A DNA stretch of 64,000 nucleotides from Mycobacterium sp. 852014-50255_SCH5639931 (GTDB lineage Bacteria > Actinomycetota > Actinomycetes > Mycobacteriales > Mycobacteriaceae), in NCBI RefSeq assembly GCF_001665605.1, contig NZ_LZSV01000034.1, positions 62,001-126,000 of the forward strand. The letters are read 5' to 3'. The translations under genes were made by a program, and so were the position numbers. Of this stretch, positions 1-7,587 are shown piece by piece (within the stretch, counting starts at the first letter, position 1; each line of letters opens with the position of its first letter). Below the pieces are notes generated by a model. It made no database searches, had not been told where the DNA came from, and saw nothing but the letters and a program-made list of their open reading frames with translations.

Positions 1-1320
1 CGCGGCGAGGTTGGTCCGCAGGATCTCGGGCTCGGTGTAGCGCGGACGGGCCGCGAAATCCTGCTCGGAGTACAGGCGGATGCACACGCCGGCCGCGACC
101 CGGCCGCAGCGGCCCGCCCGTTGAGCGGCAGAGGCCTGCGAGATCGGTTCGATCGGCAACCGTTGCACCTTCAAGCGGCGGCTGTAGCGCGAGATGCGGG
201 CGTTGCCGGGATCGACGACGTAGCGAATACCCGGCACCGTCAGCGACGTCTCGGCGACGTTGGTCGCCAGGACGACCCGGCGCCCGGTGTGGGGCGCGAA
301 CACCTTCTGCTGCTCGGCGGTCGGCAACCGGGCGTACAGCGGAAGCACCTCGGTGTTTCTCAGTCCGCCCAAAGCCTCGGCGGTATCCCGGATTTCGCGT
401 TCGCCCGAGAGGAACACCAGGACGTCCCCGGCTGGTTCGGCCTCGAGCTCAGCGATCGCGTCGACGATCGCCTCGACCTCGTCACGGGTCTCGGTGCGCA
501 CGATCTCGTGGTCTGGGTCGTCGGGATCATCCTCCCGGCCGCTTGACACGGGGACTTCCAGCGGACGGTAGCGGATCTCGACCGGGTGCGTACGCCCGGA
601 CACTTCGAGGATCGGTGCACCGCCGAAGTGGTCCGCGAACCGTTGCGGCTCGATGGTCGCCGAGGTGACGATCACCTTCAGGTCCGGGCGGCGCGGAAGC
701 AGCTCGCGCAGGTAACCCAGTAGGAAGTCGATGTTCAGGCTGCGCTCATGGGCCTCGTCGAGGATCAGTGTGTCGTAGCGCAGCAGTCTGCGGTCCCGCT
801 GAATCTCGGCGAGCAGGATGCCGTCGGTCATCAGCTTCACCAGGGTGCGGTCGCTGACCTGATCGGTGAACCGGACCGTGTAGCCGACAGTCTCGCCGAG
901 CGGGCCGCCCAATTCGTCGGCGATGCGCTGCGCGACCGTGCGGGCGGCCAGCCTCCGGGGCTGGGTGTGCCCGATGGTTCCGCGGACGCCCCGGCCGGCG
1001 TCGAGACAGATTTTGGGCAGTTGCGTGGTCTTTCCCGAACCGGTTTCACCGGCGACGACGACGACCTGGTTCGCCCGAATCGCGTCGGCGATCTCCTGCC
1101 GGCGCCCGCTGACCGGGAGATCGGGATAGCTGATGGCCGGCACCGCGGCCTGCCGCGTGGCGACGAGCGCTTCGGCCCGGGTGATCTGCTCGGCGAGTTG
1201 TCGGAGCTGGTCGGGTTTGGCTCCGCGCAGGTTCTTCAGGCGCCTTCCGAGGCGTGCGGCGTCGCGGGTTGTCAGACCGTCAAGGCGGGTGCGCAGTTCG
1301 GCGACGGACAGTTCGGCCAC
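1..1320 (-). CDS. hrpA: ATP-dependent RNA helicase HrpA, 3' part missing at window edge
   Basis: DEAH-box RNA helicase, cytoplasmic, acting in RNA remodelling. About 440 N-terminal codons are visible and the gene continues past base 1; full HrpA proteins are about 1300 residues. Visible motifs: Walker A GETGSGKTT near residues 91-99, DEAH near 188-191, SAT near 220-222, and QRAGRCGR near 413-420. The start is a GTG at 1318-1320 giving VAELSVAELR; no closer ATG exists. The gene is transcribed leftwards, divergent from the crotonase gene with about 115 bp between them. The helicase core assignment is secure, and the start codon is a choice based on the family N-terminus as I remember it. Confidence 0.93.
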   Translation of the reverse strand, partial: MAELSVAELRTRLDGLTTRDAARLGRRLKNLRGAKPDQLRQLAEQITRAEALVATRQAAVPAISYPDLPVSGRRQEIADAIRANQVVVVAGETGSGKTTQLPKICLDAGRGVRGTIGHTQPRRLAARTVAQRIADELGGPLGETVGYTVRFTDQVSDRTLVKLMTDGILLAEIQRDRRLLRYDTLILDEAHERSLNIDFLLGYLRELLPRRPDLKVIVTSATIEPQRFADHFGGAPILEVSGRTHPVEIRYRPLEVPVSSGREDDPDDPDHEIVRTETRDEVEAIVDAIAELEAEPAGDVLVFLSGEREIRDTAEALGGLRNTEVLPLYARLPTAEQQKVFAPHTGRRVVLATNVAETSLTVPGIRYVVDPGNARISRYSRRLKVQRLPIEPISQASAAQRAGRCGRVAAGVCIRLYSEQDFAARPRYTEPEILRTNLAA

Positions 1321-1435
1321 TGGGGCCAGGGTAGGCGTGCGGTCGCCGTGGGCCGTTCGCCGAGCGTGGGTCTACGAACGAATTCGAGCCAGTTTTCATA
1401 CGTAGGGCCCACACTCGGCGCCCTAGGGTGAACCC

Positions 1436-2209
1436 ATGAGTCTCGTCACGTATGAGCTTGACGACCACGTCGCCACCATCACCCTCAACCGCCCCGAGGC
1501 TCGCAACGCCATCAACGGGCCTCTTCGCCAGGACTTGAACGCGGCGTGGGAGCGGTTCCGCGACGACCTGGACGCGTGGGTCGCGATCCTGACCGCCAGC
1601 GGCAGCGTCTACTGCGCCGGCGGCGACCTCAAGGACGGCGAGGGCTCGGTGGGCACCTTCGGCGGCACCTTCTGGGAGAAGCCGACGATCAACTCCTTCG
1701 AGTCCGGGATGGAGTTGTTCAAGCCGACCATCGCCGCCGTGCACGGGCCTTGCATCGGCTACGGAGTGACCGGCGTGCTCTTCTGCGACTTCGTCATCGC
1801 CAGCACCGAGGCGACCTTCTGCTTTCCGGAGGTGTCGATCGGCGTGCCCACCATCGTCGGGGCCATCCGGCTGCCCCAGCGGGTCGGCTGGGCCAACGCC
1901 ATGGAACTCCTCCTGACCGGCAAGCCCATGAGCGCCGAGCGGGCCAAGGAGATCGGCCTGGTGTGGAAGCTCGTAGAGCCGGACGACTTGCAGGCTGAGG
2001 CCCGGGCCTGGGCCCGGACCCTGACCGAGGCCGCTCCCCTGGCCCAGCGGGCGACCAAGGAAGTGGCGTGGCGGACGGCGGACATGGGCTGGATCGAGGC
2101 CGTTCGCTTCGGGGAGACCATGCGCAAGGTGGCCGGGGCGACCGAGGACGTCGCCGAGGGGCTCCGGGCGTGGGCCGAGAAGCGCAAGCCCCAGTGGCGC
2201 GGCCGCTAG
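1436..2209 (+). CDS. Enoyl-CoA hydratase/isomerase (crotonase) family
   Basis: 257 residues, the usual crotonase length. It probably hydrates or isomerises enoyl-CoA esters in fatty acid or sterol side-chain oxidation in the cytosol. The oxyanion-hole regions are visible as CAGGDLKDG (residues about 62-70) and GPCIGYGVTG (about 104-113). The PEVSIGVP stretch follows where many members carry catalytic acidic residues. It starts at ATG 1436, divergent from hrpA, and the DUF3253 gene begins 2 bp after its stop, so the two are probably co-transcribed. Many mycobacterial EchA paralogues exist, so the exact substrate is unknown. Confidence 0.88.
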   Translation: MSLVTYELDDHVATITLNRPEARNAINGPLRQDLNAAWERFRDDLDAWVAILTASGSVYCAGGDLKDGEGSVGTFGGTFWEKPTINSFESGMELFKPTIAAVHGPCIGYGVTGVLFCDFVIASTEATFCFPEVSIGVPTIVGAIRLPQRVGWANAMELLLTGKPMSAERAKEIGLVWKLVEPDDLQAEARAWARTLTEAAPLAQRATKEVAWRTADMGWIEAVRFGETMRKVAGATEDVAEGLRAWAEKRKPQWRGR

Positions 2210-2211
2210 GA

Positions 2212-2553
2212 ATGGGTGAGCGATTGCGTGCCGAGCTGGGCATGGTCCGTGAGGGCGGTGGGCCCGGCGCCGACCATGCCGAGATCGCGCTCGGGGACGG
2301 GCCGATCAGGCGGCGACTGGAATCGTCGATCCGCGCGCTGGCCGAGCACCGCGGCCCGCGGAGCAGCATCTGCCCGTCGGACGCCGCCCGGGCCGTGGGT
2401 GGCGAGAACTGGCGCGAGCTGATGCCCGACGCGCGTGACGTCGCGCGGCAGCTCGCCAGATCGGGTGACGTGGAGATCACGCAGCGCGGCACCGCCGTCG
2501 ATCCCGAGGGCGACTGGACCGGCCCCATTCGCATCCGGACTACCGCCGACTGA
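2212..2553 (+). CDS. DUF3253 family small protein
   Basis: 113 residues. The centre and C-terminus carry the DUF3253 pattern: IRRRLESSI, then SSICPSDAARAV, W..LMPDAR..A..LA.SGDVEITQRG and a final GPIRIR. The predicted fold is a winged-helix-like small domain. The function is unknown; in other genomes it is a stand-alone protein. The ATG at 2212 lies 2 bp after the crotonase stop, so translation is probably coupled. The frame stays open upstream to 2068, but that portion lies inside the crotonase gene and is only a shadow. Confidence 0.8.
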   Translation: MGERLRAELGMVREGGGPGADHAEIALGDGPIRRRLESSIRALAEHRGPRSSICPSDAARAVGGENWRELMPDARDVARQLARSGDVEITQRGTAVDPEGDWTGPIRIRTTAD

Positions 2554-2658
2554 GAGCTTCCGTTGCGCCGCAACATGATTCGGCGGTATGCGTTCGCTTC
2601 CTCGCCCCAGCGTCAACCGGCGGGACCGCTGCGGCTGGTGATGTGACAGGATTTCGGC

Positions 2659-3336
2659 ATGAGTGGACGCAGATTTGGTCGCATAGTTGGTGTGTCGGTG
2701 GCGACGACCTGGGCTGCACTGAGCATCCCCGTCTGGGAATCGTCAGTCCTGCCCACCGCTGCCGCCGACGCATGCTCCGACGTCTCGGTGGTCTTCGCCC
2801 GCGGCACTCATCAGGAGCCCGGTGTGGGCAACATCGGGCAGGCGTTCGTGGACTCGCTCACCTCGCAGCTCGGCGGTAAGTCCGTCGACGTCTACGCGGT
2901 CAACTATCCGGCCAACGACGACTACCACAACAGCGCGAACGCCGGATCCACTGACGCGAGCACGCACATCCAAGACACCGTCGCCAGCTGCCCGAACTCG
3001 AGGATCGTCCTCGGCGGATACTCGCAGGGCTCGACGGTGATCGATCTGGCGACCAACGCGATGCCGCCCTCGGCCGCCGATCACGTCGCCGCCGTCGCCC
3101 TCTTCGGCGAACCCAGCAGCGGATTCTCGTCCATGTTGTGGGGCGGACAACCGCTACCGACGATCAATCCGGCGTACGGATCCAAGACCATCAGCCTGTG
3201 CGCCCCCGACGACCCGATCTGCTCCGGAGGCGGCAACATCATGGCGCACGTCTCCTACATCGACGCCGGAATGACCGCCCAGGCCGCGACGTTCGCGGCC
3301 AACAAGATCAACCAGGGCCCGGCGCCGCGCGTCTGA
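2659..3336 (+). CDS. Secreted cutinase-like esterase (Culp family)
   Basis: 225 residues with an N-terminal signal peptide (hydrophobic part about residues 9-36, likely cleavage near TAAADA). It is an alpha/beta-hydrolase of the cutinase-like (Culp) family that hydrolyses lipid esters outside the membrane. The nucleophile elbow is GGYSQGS (Ser about 122), the Asp lies in CAPDDPIC and the His in NIMAHVSYIDAG. Four Cys positions fit two disulfides. It most resembles the Culp group containing Rv1984c/Rv3451/Rv3452; I do not assign one ortholog. A second, divergent Culp gene lies at 27309-27980. It is convergent with the coiled-coil gene, with 12 bp between the stops. Confidence 0.9.
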   Translation: MSGRRFGRIVGVSVATTWAALSIPVWESSVLPTAAADACSDVSVVFARGTHQEPGVGNIGQAFVDSLTSQLGGKSVDVYAVNYPANDDYHNSANAGSTDASTHIQDTVASCPNSRIVLGGYSQGSTVIDLATNAMPPSAADHVAAVALFGEPSSGFSSMLWGGQPLPTINPAYGSKTISLCAPDDPICSGGGNIMAHVSYIDAGMTAQAATFAANKINQGPAPRV

Positions 3337-3348
3337 GGCGCGCGCCCG

Positions 3349-4026
3349 TCAGTCGTTCGCGCGTTCCTCTTGCCGCTGCCGCTTCTCGGCGGCCGCCAGT
3401 TGCGCGACGCGGTCCGCCTCGGAGCGCTTTTCGGCGGCGTCGCCCAGCTTGTCCTCGGCCTCGTCGATCTTCGCCGCCGCGGCCTTGGACGCGGCCTTCT
3501 CGGCGGCCTGAGTCCTGGTCTCCACCTGGCGTTTAGCCGACTCGACCGTCCGCTTCTGCCTGTCCGCCGCCTCGTCGGCGCGCCGCTTCGCCGCGGCGCT
3601 CTGCTGCTGGGCCGATTGCGCGGTTTCCCGTTTGCGTTGCTCGGCGGCGTTGCGGGCCTCTGTGATCTCCTGCTGCGTGGCCGCCTGCGCTTCCTGCCGG
3701 TCCTCGATCGCCTCGTCGCGGGCGCCCTTCAGCTTCGCGTCGGCCTGTTCCTTGCGGGCCGCGGCCTTCGCGTCCAGCTGCGCCGCGCGGCCCAGCGCGT
3801 CGCTGCGCTCGACGAGCGCCGTCCCCCGCTCGACCAGCTTCGGGTCATCGAGCACATTGCCGACCGTGGTGTCCAGCATGCCGAGCGAGCGCTCGAACAG
3901 CAGCCGCGCGGGCGCTTCGGTCGGGATTCGGGTGACGACCCGGTCCTCGATGACCTGCAACGGGAATCGGGCCAGCTGGTAGTGGAACCGCAGAACTGCG
4001 AACGGGACTTCGGATATTCTCATCAA
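3349..4026 (-). CDS. Ala/Lys/Glu-rich coiled-coil protein
   Basis: 225 residues, not assigned to a named family. Residues 1-55 look folded (FHYQLARFPLQVIEDRVV, then an RLLFERSLGMLD stretch). From about residue 75 to the end it is almost entirely charged and alanine-rich heptad-like sequence, predicted as a long coiled coil. No signal peptide or membrane segment. It is the second gene of a leftward pair: the CsbD-family gene ends 23 bp upstream of this ATG and has the same biased composition. A structural or stress-related role is an inference from that partner. Confidence 0.72.
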   Translation of the reverse strand: MMRISEVPFAVLRFHYQLARFPLQVIEDRVVTRIPTEAPARLLFERSLGMLDTTVGNVLDDPKLVERGTALVERSDALGRAAQLDAKAAARKEQADAKLKGARDEAIEDRQEAQAATQQEITEARNAAEQRKRETAQSAQQQSAAAKRRADEAADRQKRTVESAKRQVETRTQAAEKAASKAAAAKIDEAEDKLGDAAEKRSEADRVAQLAAAEKRQRQEERAND

Positions 4027-4049
4027 CTTCTCCTGTGTGTGGCCCGTCG

Positions 4050-4607
4050 TCAGGGCAGGTCGGCTTCGTCGGTCACGTTCTGGGCTTGACGTCGCAGGCG
4101 GTCGGCCTCCGACTCTTCGTTGCGCGCCACCTGGACCGACGTCTGGTGCTCGGCGACGGCGTCGATGATGTCCTCCGACGCTTCACGGATCTCGGCGCGC
4201 TCTTCGGCCTTCGCTCGCTGCGCTTCCCGCTGCGCGTCCAGCTCGGCCTGGGTCGTCTCGGCGGTCGCCCGCTGCCGCGCGGCCTGCTCGGCGGCCCGCT
4301 TCTGAGCCACCGCCTGGGCTTCGATCGATTCCTCGGCGGCGACCGCTTGTGCGTTTGCCGCGACGCGCTCTTGGGCGCCCTGTACCTTGGCCTCGGCCGC
4401 GGCGTCCTGCGCCTGCTTGGCCTGCGCCTCGGCGACGGCCTCCATCGCGTTCGCTTCCTTGCGCTCGTGCGCCTGGGTCTGCTCGAGTTGCCCCTCGGCG
4501 GTCAGCGACTCGTTGCCGGTAACGGCCCCGACGACCTCTTTGGCTTTGCCTTTGACCGAATCGATCAGGCCCCTGCGCGCTTCGTCGGCTTTGTTCTGCT
4601 CGCTCAT
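4050..4607 (-). CDS. CsbD-like stress protein with coiled-coil extension
   Basis: 185 residues. Residues about 9-35 match the CsbD-like domain (GLIDSVKGKAKEVVGAVTGN, then LTAEGQ); CsbD proteins are general-stress proteins of unknown mechanism, usually only 55-70 residues. Here the domain is followed by about 140 residues of Ala/Gln/Glu-rich coiled coil. The start at 4607 is chosen because AAGGAG lies 7-8 bp upstream; a longer frame to 4688 lacks that support. First gene of a two-gene operon with the coiled-coil gene at 3349. A CRP-like site lies about 90 bp upstream. Confidence 0.8.
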   Translation of the reverse strand: MSEQNKADEARRGLIDSVKGKAKEVVGAVTGNESLTAEGQLEQTQAHERKEANAMEAVAEAQAKQAQDAAAEAKVQGAQERVAANAQAVAAEESIEAQAVAQKRAAEQAARQRATAETTQAELDAQREAQRAKAEERAEIREASEDIIDAVAEHQTSVQVARNEESEADRLRRQAQNVTDEADLP

Positions 4608-4695
4608 CGAAAATCTCCTTGCGGCCTTTAGCCAAGAATTGCGTGCGTTCGTGTCACGCCAAGTGGTTCCACCGATGACGCCGATCAAACCCGCA

Positions 4696-4711
4696 TGTGA
4701 CCTGCGTCACC
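4696..4711. promoter_or_regulatory. CRP-like (cAMP receptor protein) binding site
   Basis: The bases read TGTGA-CCTGCG-TCACC, which matches the palindromic mycobacterial CRP consensus TGTGA-N6-TCACA at nine of the ten defined positions. It lies between the leftward csbD-type gene (start 4607) and the rightward gene at 4854, so it could act on either. Binding is an inference from the motif alone. Confidence 0.45.
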
Positions 4712-4853
4712 CACGCGTGGAGCCGGATGGGCGGCCCGGATGTTAATGAATTCGCCAGCACTGCAACAAAATTCGAACCGGGTGCGGTTGTCGCGGATGG
4801 GCGGCACTCAGCGCGGTACAGGCGCGGGTGGCCGATCGACTACGGTCGACCGT

Positions 4854-5108
4854 ATGTCGAAAGCCTCCGGTAACGACCTCATCGACGACGTCACCCCTGG
4901 CGACTTCATCGCCGTCGACTGTGGGTCGGGCGAACAGCCCTACAAGGTGGTGTTCAAAGACTCCACCGACGCCGGTTACACCGTCACCTTCCAGGGCGAC
5001 GACGGGGAGACCTTTCAGCTCGACCTGCCCGCCGGCACCACGGTGACGAGGTCGCTGGAGTCGAAGTGGGAATCCGTGCAAAGTCCCACTCCGCACTCGG
5101 AATCCTAG
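4854..5108 (+). CDS. Small hypothetical protein (SH3-like beta fold possible)
   Basis: 84 residues, acidic, no signal peptide. The middle (GDFIAVDCGSGEQPYKVVF, then GYTVTFQGDDGETFQLDLP) alternates hydrophobic and polar residues like a small beta barrel. I recognise no family. The ATG at 4854 is preferred over the open frame back to 4740 because the residues before it are low-quality and the upstream region serves the divergent operon. It ends 240 bp before the DUF6480 gene. Confidence 0.6.
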   Translation: MSKASGNDLIDDVTPGDFIAVDCGSGEQPYKVVFKDSTDAGYTVTFQGDDGETFQLDLPAGTTVTRSLESKWESVQSPTPHSES

Positions 5109-5348
5109 GTACTCGGCGTCCAACCGCCCGGATGCTGCTCATACGTGACGCGATCGCAGGGCGGGCGCCGCTGATTGCCCAGTAATCGCAGCATTCCGTT
5201 TGGGCGCGTTCTGGGCGGGAATGCAACGTCCCAACGGAGCGGCGTGAGTTGTTCGAGAACACGGACGACTGCGTCCGGGTGGCGATGCGACCCGGCATGA
5301 AAGCCGGGTGAGCGACACCGAAAGCCCAGGAAAGGACGGGCGTCAGCG

Positions 5349-5594
5349 ATGACAGCACAGCCCCCTAATCCCGACCCGGTACAAACGCCCGGGCTCGAGG
5401 CCGGTGGCGGCGTCCCACCGGGATCCACCCCCCCTGCGGCGCCGCAAACAGCGGGCCTGGGTGAGCACCAACCGCCGCCCACCGGGCGATTCACCCCCAG
5501 TTCCGTACTCACGGTGATCGCCGTTTGCGTCTTCGTCGTGGTCTTCCTCGCGGTAGCGGTGCTGCTCGTCATGAAAATGGTTGGGGCGTCTTAA
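5349..5594 (+). CDS. DUF6480 family single-pass membrane protein
   Basis: 81 residues. The N-terminal half is proline-rich with the family signature PGLEAGGGVPPGSTPP (about residues 13-28). The C-terminal half is a single transmembrane helix (SSVLTVIAVCVFVVVFLAVA, about 51-70). Function unknown; this family occurs throughout Actinobacteria. An AGGAAAGGA ribosome-binding region lies upstream of ATG 5349. The next gene starts 1 bp after the stop, indicating translational coupling. Confidence 0.78.
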   Translation: MTAQPPNPDPVQTPGLEAGGGVPPGSTPPAAPQTAGLGEHQPPPTGRFTPSSVLTVIAVCVFVVVFLAVAVLLVMKMVGAS

Positions 5595-5595
5595 G

Positions 5596-5847
5596 ATGAC
5601 CGTCACCGCTGACGATGTCCGGCGGCTACTCGACTGCCAAGATGAGCAAGCCGCGCTGGTCGCGATCGAGGGCCGCATAGACGTGGCCTCGCCGGCGGAG
5701 TTGGATGCGCCGGATTACCGTGGCGCCCTACAGATCGCGACGCGCCAAGAGGTGCTGGACCGGGCCGGGGGCGCGCAGCTCTCGGAACGCGAGCTGGCCG
5801 AACAGGCCGAGGAGCTCGACACTGCGCTCCGCAATTTGGGTGCCTGA
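5596..5847 (+). CDS. Small hypothetical protein coupled to DUF6480 gene
   Basis: 83 residues, acidic and helical (DDVRRLLDCQDEQAALVAIEG at the start; ERELAEQAEELDTALRNLG at the end). No signal or membrane segment and no recognised domain. ATG 5596 begins one base after the TAA of the DUF6480 gene, so the two proteins are probably made together. A soluble partner of the small membrane protein is a reasonable guess only. Confidence 0.65.
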   Translation: MTVTADDVRRLLDCQDEQAALVAIEGRIDVASPAELDAPDYRGALQIATRQEVLDRAGGAQLSERELAEQAEELDTALRNLGA

Positions 5848-5956
5848 CACTCGCTGCGGCCGCTGCAGGAAATCTCCGTGAACTCCGCAGCCGAAGGCCG
5901 CGGCGAAGTAGTCTGCCCGGAAGGGGGCTAGTAGCCGACGGGCGGAAGGTCGGAGC

Positions 5957-6172
5957 ATGCGGCTGGTCGTCGATCTCAACAAGTGCCAGGGCTACGCGCA
6001 GTGTGTCCCCCTGGCCCCCGACGTTCTGCAGCTCGTCGGCGAGGAAGCGCTGGCCTACGACCCCAATCCGAACGACTCCCAACGCCTGCGCGTGCTGCGC
6101 GCGGCGGCCTCCTGCCCGGTGCAGGCGATCATCCTCGAAGTGGATCCGCCCGCTGACCGGGACGCCCGGTGA
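5957..6172 (+). CDS. [3Fe-4S] ferredoxin, P450 redox partner
   Basis: 71 residues. Cluster motif C10-x2-Y13-x2-C16 ... C53-P54. The fourth-ligand position of a 4Fe-4S site is Tyr, not Cys, which is the pattern known for mycobacterial P450-associated ferredoxins carrying a 3Fe-4S cluster. It passes electrons from the reductase to a cytochrome P450. The gene overlaps the reductase start by 4 bp (GTGA) and the P450 follows, giving a complete electron-transfer operon. Confidence 0.9.
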   Translation: MRLVVDLNKCQGYAQCVPLAPDVLQLVGEEALAYDPNPNDSQRLRVLRAAASCPVQAIILEVDPPADRDAR

Positions 6173-7572
6173 GCACCGCTTCCCTCGTCAGCCAGCTCGT
6201 CGATTCGTTCAAGTCCGATGGCCGAATCGTCATCGTCGGCGCCTCACTGGCCGGCCTGCGTGCGGCCGAAACGTTGCGGCAGAAAGGGTTTCGAGGCCCG
6301 CTCACCATCATCGGTGACGAGCCGCATGAGCCCTACGACCGCCCGCCCCTGTCGAAGCAGGTATTGAAGGGTTGGGTGCCCGCCGACCACACGAAGCTGC
6401 CCCGCCTGAGAACCGTCGACGCGGACTGGCGGTTAGGCGTCGCGGCGGTGGGATTGGACCGGTCCAACCGTCAAGTGTTGCTGGCCAACGGCGAGAAGGT
6501 CGACTACGACCGGCTGCTGATCGCCACCGGGACCAGGGCCCGGCCATGGTTCAACCCGGAGGAGGCCGCCCTGACCGGTTTGTTCACCGTGCGCACCCGT
6601 GATGATGCGGCAAGGTTGGCCGCCGCGCTGAAGGACCGACCCCGCCGGGTGCTCGTCGTCGGGTCCGGTTTCGTGGGTTCAGAGATCGCGTCGGTCTGCC
6701 GGGACCTCGACCTGCCGGTGACGGTCGCCGAGCGCGGCAAGGCGCCGCTCGCCGGCGCGCTCGGCGGCGTGATCGGCGATATCGCCGCACGAATGCAGAT
6801 CGAGGCCGGTGTCGACCTGCGCACGGGTGTGGCGGTCGACGGCCTCGACGGCGACGCCGACGGCCGCGTTTGTGCCGCCCGCCTCTCGGACGGCACCCTG
6901 CTGGACGTCGACGTGGTGGTCGCCTCGCTGGGATCGATCCGCAACGTGGAATGGCTCGACGGCGCACAGCTGGCGAGTGGCTTTTGGGGAGTGGCGTGCG
7001 ACGCCGGCTGCCGCGCGTTCGACATCAACGGTGTGGTGACCGACAACATCTTCGTCGCCGGAGACGTCGCGCGCGCGCCGCATGTCCTCTACGAGTACCA
7101 GTTCATGTCCCAAGAGCATTGGGACAACGCAGTTTTCGGCGCCGAGGTGGCGGCGAACAATATGATCAGCCTGGAGCTGGGGCGCCGGCCGCACCTGCCG
7201 CTGCCGTCGTTCTGGTCCGGCCAGTTCGGCGTCAACATCAAAAGCGTCGGAGTGTGCTCGTTCGGCGACGAGATCGTCTTCACCCAGGGTTCGATCACGG
7301 AACGCCGCTTCGCGGCCGCCTACGGCTACCGGGGTCGAATCGTGGGGGCGGTGACGTTCAACCATGGCAAATGGTTGCCGTACTACGCCTCGCTCATCGA
7401 GCGGTCGGCGCCCTTCCCGCCGCCCCCGCCGGGATACGACCGTCCGGTCATCTTTGAGCCGATGCCGGCCCGGTTCCCCGATCCCCGCGAACCGACCGCC
7501 ATGCCCGACGTGGTGCTGACCGGACACGACCCGACCTCGCGTGGTGCCGAATTCCGGCCCCGGGTCCGCTGA
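6169..7572 (+). CDS. NAD(P)H-dependent ferredoxin reductase (FAD)
   Basis: 467 residues. Two Rossmann motifs: FAD-binding VIVGASLAGLRAAE (about residues 21-34) and NAD(P)-binding VLVVGSGFVGSEIAS (about 161-175). GDEPHEPYDRPPLSK is typical of the putidaredoxin-reductase/rhodocoxin-reductase type, and the second FAD site appears as NIFVAGDVAR (about 292-301). It reduces the adjacent ferredoxin. The GTG start at 6169 overlaps the ferredoxin stop. The P450 gene begins 15 bp after its end with its own strong ribosome-binding site. Length is about 50 residues above minimal members because of an extended N-terminus and C-terminal tail. Confidence 0.92.
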   Translation: MSTASLVSQLVDSFKSDGRIVIVGASLAGLRAAETLRQKGFRGPLTIIGDEPHEPYDRPPLSKQVLKGWVPADHTKLPRLRTVDADWRLGVAAVGLDRSNRQVLLANGEKVDYDRLLIATGTRARPWFNPEEAALTGLFTVRTRDDAARLAAALKDRPRRVLVVGSGFVGSEIASVCRDLDLPVTVAERGKAPLAGALGGVIGDIAARMQIEAGVDLRTGVAVDGLDGDADGRVCAARLSDGTLLDVDVVVASLGSIRNVEWLDGAQLASGFWGVACDAGCRAFDINGVVTDNIFVAGDVARAPHVLYEYQFMSQEHWDNAVFGAEVAANNMISLELGRRPHLPLPSFWSGQFGVNIKSVGVCSFGDEIVFTQGSITERRFAAAYGYRGRIVGAVTFNHGKWLPYYASLIERSAPFPPPPPGYDRPVIFEPMPARFPDPREPTAMPDVVLTGHDPTSRGAEFRPRVR

Positions 7573-7587
7573 CGGTAGGAGACGACG

